This document shows positions 47,527-55,980 of a stretch of DNA of 64,000 bases, in pieces (the stretch's first letter is position 1; the number at the start of each line of letters is the position of its first letter). The position numbers were made by a program, and so were the translations under genes. A model generated the notes under the pieces. That model was not told where the DNA came from, searched no databases, and saw nothing but the letters and a program-made list of their open reading frames with translations. The stretch comes from Leisingera sp. M658 (GTDB lineage: Bacteria; Pseudomonadota; Alphaproteobacteria; Rhodobacterales; Rhodobacteraceae), in NCBI RefSeq assembly GCF_025144145.1, contig NZ_CP083546.1:1690501-1754500 (forward strand). Reading direction: 5' to 3'.

Positions 47527-48774
47527 CTAAGCAAAGGCTGTTCCGGCGGCCAGGGCAAGCCCGTCCGCCACCGCTGTCATGGCATTTCCTGTTTCAACGC
47601 GGGCGTTTGGACAGATGCTGCGCATTTGCGCCTGAACCGCCCCCAGCAGCGAAGAGCCGCCGACCAGTACGATCCGGTCCACCTTGCCAGCAGTAAGACC
47701 GGCCTGCGCCAGAGTCTCGGCAGCGCAGGCCCCGATGGCTGCGGTCTGTTCTGCCAGAGTCTGGTTCATTTCTGCGGCGGGCAGCGGCACTGACAGGCCG
47801 CGCTGCAGCAGCTTCAGGTCGATCGCCGCCGCGCCGCCTGCCGTGTTGGCCTGGATCTTGCCGCGCTCAACCGCAAAGGCCAGTTCGTGCCCCAGTTCGT
47901 CCTCCAGCACGTCAACCAACCGGGTCAGCCTGTCCGGTTCAACCGCATTGGCGGCCAGGTCCTTTGCGGCCCGGCGGTTCTCCGGACTGTAAAGGAACGG
48001 GATCATCTGCCAGGTGGCCAGATCGTTGAACAGCCGGTTCGGGGCCGGCAGGGTGCCGCCGCCAAAACTGTTGCGGATTTGGCTGCCGCGTCCCAGCAGC
48101 GGCATCACATGATGGATGCTCAGCTGCCGGTCAAAATCGGTGCCGCCCAGCCGCACCCCATGCGAGGCCAGGATGCGGGTTGCGCCGTTTGCGTCCTGTT
48201 CAAAGGCGGTAAAGTCCGAGGTGCCGCCGCCGATATCGACAATCAGCCCGCGGCCCGGCGCAGGTGCTGCAGCGCGCAGGGCGGCTTCGGGTTCATACAT
48301 GAACAGCACGTCGTGAAAACCCGCCTCCAGGTAACAGGCGCGCAGGTCCTTTTCGGCCTGGATATTGCGGGCCTCATCCTTGGAATGAAACCGCACCGGC
48401 CGGCCGGACAGCGCGTGGGTGAATTCCATATGCGTCGCCGTCTCGGCGCGGGTCTTCATCTCGGCCAGAAAGCGGGCGATGAGGGTGCCGAAACTGATCC
48501 GCTCGCCGCCCAGCCGCCGTTCCTCATGCAGCAGCGGCGTGCCCAGCAGGCTTTTCAAGGCGCGCATGAAACGTCCCTCGTCACCGTTGATCAGCGCCCG
48601 CGTGGCGCTGTGGCCGATCCGCATGGCACGCGCGCCGTCCTCAAAGAACACAGCGGTAGGCAGGGTCTGCTCGCCAGGTTCCATCTCGACCAGCCAGGGC
48701 CGGCCGGCCACGGCAATCCCCGCCGCCGAATTGGAGGTGCCAAAGTCGATACCAAGGGTGTTGGGGGCAGTCAT
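47527..48774 (-). CDS. Hsp70-family protein, YegD-like
   Basis: This 415-residue protein keeps the actin-like ATPase domain of Hsp70: phosphate-binding GIDFGTSNSAAG near the N-terminus, VDIGGGTSDFTAFE for phosphate 2, and VLVGGSSLLGAVQ for the adenosine site. It lacks the substrate-binding domain, as in YegD/HscC-like truncated chaperones. It is read from AGGAG before the ATG. The partners of these proteins are poorly known. Its start lies 121 bases downstream of the glnA stop, past a terminator, so it probably has its own promoter. Confidence 0.88.
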   Translation of the reverse strand: MTAPNTLGIDFGTSNSAAGIAVAGRPWLVEMEPGEQTLPTAVFFEDGARAMRIGHSATRALINGDEGRFMRALKSLLGTPLLHEERRLGGERISFGTLIARFLAEMKTRAETATHMEFTHALSGRPVRFHSKDEARNIQAEKDLRACYLEAGFHDVLFMYEPEAALRAAAPAPGRGLIVDIGGGTSDFTAFEQDANGATRILASHGVRLGGTDFDRQLSIHHVMPLLGRGSQIRNSFGGGTLPAPNRLFNDLATWQMIPFLYSPENRRAAKDLAANAVEPDRLTRLVDVLEDELGHELAFAVERGKIQANTAGGAAAIDLKLLQRGLSVPLPAAEMNQTLAEQTAAIGACAAETLAQAGLTAGKVDRIVLVGGSSLLGAVQAQMRSICPNARVETGNAMTAVADGLALAAGTAFA

Positions 48775-48849
48775 GGGAAGGCTCCTGTCTGCTGGGCTGA
48801 GCCGGGCGGAATACTGAAAGTGCCGCCCAAGAGCAAGAGGTGCAATAGA

Positions 48850-48875
48850 AAAGGGCGCCCCGAGGGACGCCCTTT
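48850..48875 (-). terminator. glnA terminator
   Basis: The arms AAAGGGCG and CGCCCTTT extend to near-complete pairing with one mismatch. The minus reading ends in TTTTCT, just after glnA. Confidence 0.8.
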
Positions 48876-48894
48876 CTAAACATGGTGCTGCAGC

Positions 48895-50301
48895 TTAGCA
48901 GCTGTAGTACATGCCGAATTCGACCGGATGCGGGGTGTGCTCGTACTTGTGCACCTCTTCCATCTTCAGCTCGATGTAGCCGTCGATCTGGTCTTTGGTG
49001 AATACGTCGCCCTGCAGCAGGAAGTCGTGGTCGGCGGCCAGCGCGTCAACAGCTTCACGCAAGCTGCCGCAGACGGTCGGGATGCCTTCCAGCTCTTCGG
49101 CCGGCAGATCGTACAGGTTCTTGTCCATGGCTTCGCCGGGATCGATCTTGTTCTTGATGCCGTCCAGGCCGGCCATCAGCAGCGCGGCAAAGCACAGGTA
49201 GGGGTTCGCCGCCGGATCGGGGAAACGGGCCTCGACGCGCTTGGCTTTCGGGCTTTCGGTCCACGGGATCCGTACGCAGCCGGAACGGTTGCGGGCGGAG
49301 TAGGCGCGCAGAACCGGGGCTTCAAAGCCGGGGATCAGGCGCTTGTAGGAGTTGGTGGACGGGTTGGTGAAGGCATTCAGGGTCTTGGAATGCTTCAGAA
49401 TGCCACCGATGAAATACAGCGCTTCCTGGCTCAGGTCGGCGTATTTGTCGCCTGCAAACAGCGGCTTGCCGTCTTTCCAGATCGACATGTTCACGTGCAT
49501 GCCGGACCCGTTGTCGCCATAGATCGGCTTCGGCATGAAGGTCGCCGATTTGCCATAGGCGTGCGCCACGTTGTGGATCACGTATTTGTATTTCTGCAGC
49601 TCGTCGGCCTGTTTGGTCAGGCTGTCAAAGATCAGGCCCAGCTCGTGCTGGCAGGAGGCAACCTCGTGGTGGTGCTTGTCGACCTTCATGCCCAGACGCT
49701 TCATGGTCGAGAGCATTTCGGAACGCAGGTCCTGCGCTTCGTCGGTCGGGTTCACCGGGAAATAGCCGCCCTTCAGGCCCGGGCGGTGGCCCATGTTGCC
49801 CATCTCGAACTCGGCGTCGGTGTTCCAGGAACCGTCGGTTGCGTCTACTTCATAGGACACCTTGTTGATGGTGTTGGAGTAGCGCACGTCGTCAAACAGG
49901 AAAAACTCCGCTTCGGGGCCCATATAGGCCACATCGCCGATGCCGGAGGACTTCAGGTAGGCTTCAGCCTTCTGGGCGGTGCCGCGCGGGTCGCGCTCAT
50001 AGGCTTCGCCGGTGTCGGGCTCAACAATCGAGCAATGGATGCAGAGGGTTTTCTCGGCATAAAACGGATCGATATAGGCAGACGTGGTGTCGGCCATCAG
50101 TTTCATGTCGGAGTTTTCAATCGACTTCCAGCCGGCGATCGAGGAGCCGTCGAACATGAAGCCTTCTTCGAGGAAGTCTTCGTCGACCAGGTCCACGTCC
50201 ACGGTCACGTGCTGCAGGCGGCCGCGCACGTCGGTGAAACGGATGTCGACATAGGCGACGTCGTCTTCACGGAGAGTCTTGAGAACTGCGTCTACGCTCA
50301 T
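48895..50301 (-). CDS. glnA: Glutamine synthetase type I
   Basis: This 468-residue enzyme condenses ammonia and glutamate to glutamine using ATP. Motifs are DGSSIAGW, the ATP site [14 protein letters not shown] (with GSGMH), and NRSGCVRIP. The adenylylation-site Tyr is present in [10 protein letters not shown], so activity is probably controlled by GlnE. Length fits the dodecameric GSI-beta type. It follows glnB by about 45 bases in the same direction (glnB-glnA operon), and GAAGGACTAAGGG precedes its start. Confidence 0.98.
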   Translation of the reverse strand: MSVDAVLKTLREDDVAYVDIRFTDVRGRLQHVTVDVDLVDEDFLEEGFMFDGSSIAGWKSIENSDMKLMADTTSAYIDPFYAEKTLCIHCSIVEPDTGEAYERDPRGTAQKAEAYLKSSGIGDVAYMGPEAEFFLFDDVRYSNTINKVSYEVDATDGSWNTDAEFEMGNMGHRPGLKGGYFPVNPTDEAQDLRSEMLSTMKRLGMKVDKHHHEVASCQHELGLIFDSLTKQADELQKYKYVIHNVAHAYGKSATFMPKPIYGDNGSGMHVNMSIWKDGKPLFAGDKYADLSQEALYFIGGILKHSKTLNAFTNPSTNSYKRLIPGFEAPVLRAYSARNRSGCVRIPWTESPKAKRVEARFPDPAANPYLCFAALLMAGLDGIKNKIDPGEAMDKNLYDLPAEELEGIPTVCGSLREAVDALAADHDFLLQGDVFTKDQIDGYIELKMEEVHKYEHTPHPVEFGMYYSC

Positions 50302-50346
50302 TCCCTTAGTCCTTCTTTAGAGATGTCTTGGAGATTTTCTGTTAAC

Positions 50347-50796
<450 letters not shown>

Positions 50797-50810
50797 CTAA
50801 AAATTAAGCA

Positions 50811-50831
50811 TTGCGCCCAAGGATTGCGCAA
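50811..50831. promoter_or_regulatory. TTGCGC-N9-GCGCAA dyad between glnB and the NAD(P)H-hydrate gene
   Basis: The perfect inverted repeat is centred about 135 bases upstream of the glnB start and 35 upstream of the divergent gene. NtrC sites have similar GCxC arms, but the spacing differs from the E. coli consensus. No clear sigma-54 promoter was seen. Confidence 0.35.
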
Positions 50832-50855
50832 AAATGAATCGGGAAAGAAGACGAA

Positions 50856-52475
50856 ATGACCGAACTGCTGACCGCCGCCCAGATGCGGGCCATTGAACAG
50901 GCCGCCATTGAGTCCGGCGAAGTGACCGGGCTGGAGCTGATGGAGCGGGCCGGGCAGGGGGTGGTTGAGGCCATCTTTGAGGAGTGGCCGGAGCTGGCAG
51001 AAGAGCGAGGGGCCGGCCCCTCGCACTCCCCGGAGTATTTGGACAAAGATGAAAAGCCGCGCCGGGCGGTGGTCCTGTGCGGGCCGGGCAACAACGGCGG
51101 CGACGGCTTTGTGGTGGCGCGGCTTTTGAAGGAGCGCGGTTGGGCGGTGGAGGTGTTTCTTTATGGAGACCCGGACAAGCTGCCGCCGGATGCGAAGACG
51201 AATTATGAGCGGTGGCGGGAGTCAGACGCGGTACGGCCGCTTTGTGAGGAAGTGATTGACGCTGGAGGGGATGCGGATCTGGCGGTTGATGCGGTCTTCG
51301 GCACAGGGCTGACGCGGCCGTTTCTGGATCAAGGCGAGATTCAAAATGAGCTGAACCTCTGGCAAGCCGCTTCCCGCCGTGGCGCGGCCCCGCGGGTTGT
51401 AGCAGTCGATATGCCCAGCGGCGCTTGCGCGGATAGCGGGCTGTACCTGGGGTACGCGGGTGAAAATCCGTTCGATTCAGTAGTGATGGCAAATTTCACG
51501 GTGAGCTTCCACCGGGCCAAGCTCGGGCAGTTCCTCTCTGACGGCGCGGTTGCGTGCGGCAAAATTGTTGTGAAAGACATCGGCCTTGCTGACAGGGACA
51601 GCCCAGCGGTGCCGGGCAAAGTGGTGACGCTTGCGGCACCATCTGGGGGCGGCAAGGCGGCGGGGCACAAATATTCCCACGGCCACGCCCTCATCCTCTC
51701 CGGCGGCCACGGCAAAACCGGCGCCGCCCGACTGGCTGCCCGCGGTGCTTTGCGGATCGGGGCCGGGCTGGTCACCGTCGGTTCGCCGCGCTCGGCGATG
51801 TTTGAAAATGCCGCCAATCTGACCGCCATCATGCTTCGCCAGATCGACGGCGCGCATGGGCTGGTGGAGCTGATGGAAGACGAACGGCTCAGCGCTATTT
51901 GCCTTGGCCCCGGTATGGGACGCGGGGCGGATACGCAGGCGATGGTTTTTGCCGCGCTGAAGGAAAAGCGGCCAACCGTTTTGGATGCAGATGCGCTTAC
52001 CCGGTTCGAGATGAAGCCGGAGGTGCTGTTTGAGGTTTTGCATGAAGACTGTGTGATCACCCCGCATGGCGGTGAATTTGCCAGGCTGTTCCCGGACCTG
52101 GCCGAAAAGCTGAATGCGCCAGCCACCACAGGCCCGGCTGACTCTAAAGTGGATGCCACCCGCGAGGCGGCAATACGCGCCGGCTGCGTGGTGCTGTTCA
52201 AGGGGCCGGATACGGTGATTGCCGCGCCGGACGGCCGCTGCTCGGTCAATTCCGCGCATTACGAACGTTCTGCTCCCTGGCTGGCCACCGCCGGGTCGGG
52301 CGATGTGCTGGCGGGCTTCATCACCGGGCTGATGGCGCGCGGGTTCTCTCCCATGCAGGCGGCGGAAACGGCCGCCTATGTCCATGTGGAATGCGCGCTG
52401 GAATTCGGCCCCGGCCTGATTGCCGAGGACCTGCCAGAGCAGATCCCCGCCGTGTTCCGCAAGCTGGGCCTGTAA
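50856..52475 (+). CDS. nnrD: Bifunctional NAD(P)H-hydrate epimerase/dehydratase
   Basis: This 539-residue protein repairs damaged NAD(P)H. The N-terminal YjeF_N epimerase domain (about residues 1-210) has LCGPGNNGGDGFVVARLL. The C-terminal ADP-dependent dehydratase domain (YjeF_C) has LSGGHGKTGAARL, ICLGPGMGRG, VLDADALTRF, ITPHGGEFARLF and TAGSGDVLAGFITGLMARG. An odd insertion (about residues 50-68, AEERGAGPSHSPEYLDKDEK) sits between the first helices and the GPGNNGGDG loop. It is encoded by a dispersed repeat with a 20-bp palindrome. The frame stays open, so the enzyme is probably still active. It is divergent from glnB. Confidence 0.94.
   Translation: MTELLTAAQMRAIEQAAIESGEVTGLELMERAGQGVVEAIFEEWPELAEERGAGPSHSPEYLDKDEKPRRAVVLCGPGNNGGDGFVVARLLKERGWAVEVFLYGDPDKLPPDAKTNYERWRESDAVRPLCEEVIDAGGDADLAVDAVFGTGLTRPFLDQGEIQNELNLWQAASRRGAAPRVVAVDMPSGACADSGLYLGYAGENPFDSVVMANFTVSFHRAKLGQFLSDGAVACGKIVVKDIGLADRDSPAVPGKVVTLAAPSGGGKAAGHKYSHGHALILSGGHGKTGAARLAARGALRIGAGLVTVGSPRSAMFENAANLTAIMLRQIDGAHGLVELMEDERLSAICLGPGMGRGADTQAMVFAALKEKRPTVLDADALTRFEMKPEVLFEVLHEDCVITPHGGEFARLFPDLAEKLNAPATTGPADSKVDATREAAIRAGCVVLFKGPDTVIAAPDGRCSVNSAHYERSAPWLATAGSGDVLAGFITGLMARGFSPMQAAETAAYVHVECALEFGPGLIAEDLPEQIPAVFRKLGL
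51005..51055 (+). repeat. Genomic repeat inserted in frame in the epimerase domain
   Basis: A 20-bp perfect palindrome (arms GCGAGGGGCC/GGCCCCTCGC, 51005-51024) is followed by CTCCCCGGAGTATTTGGACA, then AAGATGAAAAG. This form (CCCGGAGTATTT plus an A-rich end) is one I recall as common between genes in Rhodobacteraceae, but here it is translated. Recall of the family is from memory; the palindrome is seen directly. Confidence 0.65.
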
Positions 52476-52484
52476 CGCTCCGGT

Positions 52485-53012
52485 TCAGGCTGCCGGGCGC
52501 AGATCTTCGTCCGGTGCGGCGGCTGCGGCCAGTTCCAGTCCGCCTGCATAAATCACATGCGGGCGGGAAAACTCCAGGATCGTCAGATCCATCATCTGCA
52601 GACCCAGATCACGGATGAATTCGCCATCCACCAGCTCATAGGCCGGCACCACTGCCTGCGGCTGGCCGAACATTGCCTTGGCGCGCCAATCACGGACCAG
52701 GACCCGCTGGTCCCAAGGGACGGTCAGGTCGCTGTCTGCGCGGGTGTCGCCAAGCGATCCGGCAGAAATGCATACGGCTTGCAGCATGGCGCGGCGGGTG
52801 CGGACCGCTTCTACCCGGGCCATGCCCTGGGTGCGGGTGATGAGGCCGCCGCCTGCTTTAACCTCTTCCGCTGCGCGCTCACCCTCGCGGGTCAGTACCA
52901 GGGTGCCGCGCAGCAGGCTGATGTTCTGGCTGCCCTGATACAGGCGCCGGGGCTGTGCTTGGCCGCGCATCGCCAATTGCGCGCGCAAGGCCGCATTACC
53001 AAACGGTTTCAT
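52485..53012 (-). CDS. Hint-domain protein lacking autoprocessing residues
   Basis: This 175-residue protein matches the Hint (hedgehog/intein) module common in Rhodobacteraceae: RGTLVLTREGERAAEEVKAG, GLITRTQGMARVEAVRTRR, ISAGSLGDTRADSDLTVPW, DQRVLVRD. In the canonical module the first residue is Cys (CFxPGT); here the equivalent position is SLLRGT, and the P-x-H-R motif reads PWDQR. Both residues required for splicing or cleavage are therefore missing. The ATG at 53012 is preferred over a longer reading. Function is unknown; it may only be a structural relic. Confidence 0.75.
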   Translation of the reverse strand: MKPFGNAALRAQLAMRGQAQPRRLYQGSQNISLLRGTLVLTREGERAAEEVKAGGGLITRTQGMARVEAVRTRRAMLQAVCISAGSLGDTRADSDLTVPWDQRVLVRDWRAKAMFGQPQAVVPAYELVDGEFIRDLGLQMMDLTILEFSRPHVIYAGGLELAAAAAPDEDLRPAA

Positions 53013-53228
53013 GTTGTTACTCGCTCTGTCTGCCTCAGACTTTTTTGTGAATCTATGCCAGAACCGGATTCCAGGCCCAGCCTTTTCCGGCGAATGCCTG
53101 CCCATTGTTGCAATTATGCGGACGGATTGTTGCTGTTTTGCACAGGGCGCCCGAGGACGCGTTTTCCGCTCGCATCCGCCGCTGTCCTTTGATAATCACC
53201 GCGTCACACAAAGCATTTTTGTGTGCGT

Positions 53229-53313
53229 GCGGGTGTGGCGGAATTGGTAGACGCACCAGATTTAGGTTCTGGCGCCGCAAGGCGTGGGGGTTCGAGTCCC
53301 TTCACCCGCACCA
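53229..53313 (+). tRNA. tRNA-Leu (anticodon TAG)
   Basis: The 85-base gene folds with acceptor stem GCGGGTG/CACCCGC, a long variable arm typical of leucine tRNA, anticodon stem CCAGA/TCTGG with loop TTTAGGT giving anticodon TAG, T-arm GGGGGTTCGAGTCCC, and an encoded 3' CCA. It reads CUA and, by wobble, CUG. No integrase flanks it. Confidence 0.96.
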
Positions 53314-53593
53314 GATTGATTTTACGGGTAAATTTCTACAAACTCAGCGCGGCGAGTGTTCTGCGCTATGTTTTGTACTCTTGATCATGTTCTTGTTATG
53401 TTCTGGCGCGGCCGGGCGGTCTTGGATAGCTGCCTTTGCTTAGCCTGTTCTCATCCCAGCGGGTGGCAGGATCGACCCCAAGTGCCGGATCCTGCGAGGT
53501 GGGCGAACGGCAGCTTTGGCAAAATTCCTGGTACGCTGCATCGCTTGTTCCGAAACGATCCCCGGATCATTTAATTGAGGCCGGTCAACAGGT

Positions 53594-54274
53594 TCAGGGC
53601 GGCTCTACCCCAAACAGGTTGCGCTCTTTGGCCAGATAGGCGAGGCGCGCGGTTGACTTGCAGCCGAACTTTTGCCGCATCCGCAGAAAACTGGTTTTCA
53701 CTGCTGATAAAGAAAGCGAAAATTGCTCTGCGATCTCATCATAAGACATCTCCTGCTGGATATGCAGGCGCAGCATCTCCAGTTCTTTCCCGGAAAGGGA
53801 CGGGGGTGGAAGCAGCGAGTCAAAAAACTCGGTGACAACCATGCTCAGCCTGCGCATCTCGTTATCCGAAAGCTCCCTGTCCTGCCGGGAAACAAACACC
53901 ATTGATCTTTTTGATCCCGTCAGAGCCGCAAAGGCAGCGCCATATACCAGACCGTACCGCTGAGACTTTTCGAGTATCTGCAGAGGGTCGGGCAGCTGAA
54001 TGGCCGACCAGCGTATGGCGCCTTCGTTCTTCAGCGCCCAATTGAATACAGGGTCATGAAGGAAGTAGTTTTCCCGGTCATACTGTTCCTTCCATTTTTC
54101 GTGGAAGGAACATTCAAAGTGCTCATACCCCATGATTGAAAAGTTGACCATAAGGGTGAAACCCGTGGTGCTTACTTCGTTGATCGCGGATCTGCAGGCC
54201 GAAAAAGCCTCGGCAATCTTTGTGCTGTTTGCTCCGTCCGAGGGCAGATTCGTTGTAATCACAGATTTTGGCAT
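53594..54274 (-). CDS. LuxR-family quorum-sensing regulator
   Basis: This 226-residue protein has an N-terminal autoinducer-binding domain and a C-terminal LuxR HTH. AHL-contact residues align with TraR numbering: W57 and Y61 in EKWKEQYDREN, D70-P71 in FLHDPVFNW, and W85 in AIRWS. The HTH includes LSGKELEMLRLH and EIAEQFSLSLSAVKTSFLRM; the usual glycine of the turn is Glu (QQEMS). It is divergent from the luxI-type gene, with the shared 203-base region carrying a dyad array. The likely role is an AHL-responsive transcription factor. GGAAGG precedes the start. Confidence 0.92.
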   Translation of the reverse strand: MPKSVITTNLPSDGANSTKIAEAFSACRSAINEVSTTGFTLMVNFSIMGYEHFECSFHEKWKEQYDRENYFLHDPVFNWALKNEGAIRWSAIQLPDPLQILEKSQRYGLVYGAAFAALTGSKRSMVFVSRQDRELSDNEMRRLSMVVTEFFDSLLPPPSLSGKELEMLRLHIQQEMSYDEIAEQFSLSLSAVKTSFLRMRQKFGCKSTARLAYLAKERNLFGVEPP

Positions 54275-54299
54275 CTCAACCTTCCACCCCGAATGACTT

Positions 54300-54376
54300 G
54301 CGACTTAAGTCTCACTGCCGGCAACCTTGGTTGTCTTGCCCGCAACCTAGGTCGCATTTGATGTGACCAGAGTTGC
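54300..54376. promoter_or_regulatory. Array of four 14-bp dyads at exact 21-bp spacing
   Basis: Cores start at 54300, 54321, 54342 and 54363: GCGACTTAAGTCTC, GCAACCTTGGTTGT, GCAACCTAGGTCGC and GTGACCAGAGTTGC. They share GCRACCTWGGTYGC, which is close to a palindrome. The spacing is 21 bases each time, two helical turns, so all sites face the same side. They occupy the luxR-luxI intergenic region. They look like binding sites for the LuxR-type protein, but this is inference. The Y in the consensus is C or T and R is A or G. Confidence 0.72.
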
Positions 54377-54390
54377 AAATAGAATGCAAC
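54372..54390. repeat. GTTGC-N9-GCAAC inverted repeat overlapping the last dyad
   Basis: This inverted repeat extends the fourth dyad's right arm to a further GCAAC half-site at 54386. It may be an additional, weaker binding position in the luxI promoter region. Confidence 0.45.
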
Positions 54391-54477
54391 AGTCAGGTAG
54401 TTGTGGACAGACGAAAATCTACCCTTAGGTGTAATTTCTGCGCAGGGAAGGTCGAAACCTGTACTGGAGATACATTT

Positions 54478-55146
54478 ATGCAAAACGGATACGCCAGGAG
54501 CGAGGCCAAGGCCCGGACAGGTATTGAAACTATGGTTGTCCGGTTTGAGCCGGTGCGGCTGCCAAAGTCACTGAGAAGTCCAGATCAGGATGTGCTGGAC
54601 GCCTTTATGTCGTTGCGCAAGAGCGTGTTTGCGGACGGCAAAAACTGGCGCGTGTGGTTGTCCTGCCGAAGCGATCTGGATCAATACGATCATCTGGACG
54701 CCTACTACATTATCGCATTTGATCCTGCCACAGGCGAAGCGCTGGCCGGTGCGAGGCTGCTGCGCACAGATCGCGGGGGCCGCCATCCAGGCAGATCCGA
54801 AATGACTTATATGGTGCGTGATGCGGTCCGCGGCATGCTTCCCGGGCTGCCCGCGGACTTGTGTGATGAAGAGCCGCCGTGCGATCCCGCGGTCTGGGAA
54901 CTTACCAGGTTTGCATCGAATGGTGCCGCGGGAGCAGGGCAGCTGGTGTTGCAGCGGCTGCGGACATTCCTGCAGGAGCTGGGCGGAGAACGTTTCGTGT
55001 TTCTGTCTCCGCCGGTTGTCGCACGGCTGGCCAAGTCCTCAGGCTTTGCAAATGTCGTCCCGCTTGGCCCGCTCAGAGGCGATCAAAACGGCAAGTACCG
55101 TGTTTATTCTGCCGATGTGCCCCAGCCAGGAAGCAGCGAAGCGTGA
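54478..55146 (+). CDS. LuxI-family acyl-homoserine lactone synthase
   Basis: This 222-residue enzyme makes N-acyl-homoserine lactone from S-adenosylmethionine and acyl-ACP. Family residues are visible: LRKSVFADGKNW (Arg, Phe, Trp), SDLDQYD with both aspartates, ARLLRTD, and VWELTRFASNG with the Glu/Arg pair. The position usually occupied by Glu before DQYD is Leu. The ATG at 54478 has GGAGA eight bases upstream; an upstream in-frame start at 54373 would run through the operator region. It is divergent from the luxR gene, and a small ORF overlaps its stop. Acyl chain length cannot be read from sequence. Confidence 0.9.
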   Translation: MQNGYARSEAKARTGIETMVVRFEPVRLPKSLRSPDQDVLDAFMSLRKSVFADGKNWRVWLSCRSDLDQYDHLDAYYIIAFDPATGEALAGARLLRTDRGGRHPGRSEMTYMVRDAVRGMLPGLPADLCDEEPPCDPAVWELTRFASNGAAGAGQLVLQRLRTFLQELGGERFVFLSPPVVARLAKSSGFANVVPLGPLRGDQNGKYRVYSADVPQPGSSEA

Positions 55147-55475
55147 AGAGCTTTCTGTTTTTCCGCAGACAGCACCACCACGACGGCACTCACGGCCCCA
55201 GACGGAAATCCGAGCACTCCCGCATGTCAAAGATTAACACTCAGCAAAGTATTTCCGACTGGCGCATCCTGTCCGAGCTTCAGGGCATCCCGCGGGCGTC
55301 TCAATTCGTCATGATGGGCGGCGAAGTCAGGCTGGTGCGCGGGGAACAGACAGCTGCGCCCGAATGCCGGTGGTTAGTTCAGCTGCACGGGTTTTCCGCA
55401 CGCGGCGCCACATTGCGCGATGCGCTGGATAGCTGGATAGTGATAGCTGGACTAAGCCCCTTCGGCATGCCGTAA
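55143..55475 (+). CDS. Unknown small protein coupled to luxI-type gene
   Basis: This 110-residue ORF begins with a GTG that overlaps the luxI stop (GTGA), the usual sign of translational coupling, with AGGAAGC about ten bases upstream. A basic leader with a His run (FRRQHHHDGTHGPRRK) precedes a compact domain (WRILSELQGIPRASQFVMMG, CRWLVQLHGFSARGATLRDAL, DSWIVIAGLSPFGMP). I know no matching family. An in-frame ATG at 55224 would give 83 residues. Its coupling suggests a part in AHL synthesis or response, but nothing in the sequence proves it. Confidence 0.55.
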   Translation: MKSFLFFRRQHHHDGTHGPRRKSEHSRMSKINTQQSISDWRILSELQGIPRASQFVMMGGEVRLVRGEQTAAPECRWLVQLHGFSARGATLRDALDSWIVIAGLSPFGMP

Positions 55476-55980
55476 GCGCTGGCCCGGCGTTCCAAGCGCA
55501 TCGCCTTGGAACAGGCTGGCCGCGGATGGCGCAGGCATTCCGGAAACCACGCCGCGCAGCGGCTCTAGCTGGATCTGATCGCTTGGGTTCAAGGCGCAGG
55601 TTGGAAGATCTGATCCTTGCGGGACGCAGCGCACTGAATTGCCTCGTTTGTCCGGGACTTTTTTTGCCGGACTCCGCTGCGCTGTTCTGTGCGAAAATGA
55701 ATGCAGTATTGAGCGTGTGCGCAGGGTTGCAGAAATTGCATGCCCCCTCTGAGCCTAGTGATTGGGTGAAAGTGACCTTTTTCACCTAACGCATTGCCCA
55801 TAGGCGGTTTCTTGCAGGCTTAAAGTTGCAGTAGGCAGAAAACCGCCTATTCATTTCTCCTGATCCCGGGGTGAATTTTCAACCCTGAAGGGGCGGAAAA
55901 ACGCGTGATAGCTCCTGGCCCAAGCGGCGGTCTCAGGGATGGAGAGACATGCTGCTGACGGAACAGGAGACTTGAAGAAA
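55476..55980. other. Noncoding region with three inverted repeats
   Basis: This 505-base gap contains no supported gene. It holds GTTCCAAG-N8-CTTGGAAC (55489-55512), GGTGAAA-N8-TTTCACC (55765-55786) and the 11-base pair ATAGGCGGTTT/AAACCGCCTAT (55800-55810 and 55840-55850) around a 29-base loop. The last two lie upstream of the porin and could be regulatory. None has a T-tract. Confidence 0.55.

Noticed and set aside
53229-53313. tRNA-Leu as attachment site of an integrated island carrying the quorum-sensing genes
   Set aside because: No integrase, no repeat of the tRNA 3' end was seen downstream, and the following genes have ordinary composition.
53551-53575. GATCC-CC-GGATC dyad as luxR terminator
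   Set aside because: Stem of only five pairs and no clear T-run in the luxR direction.
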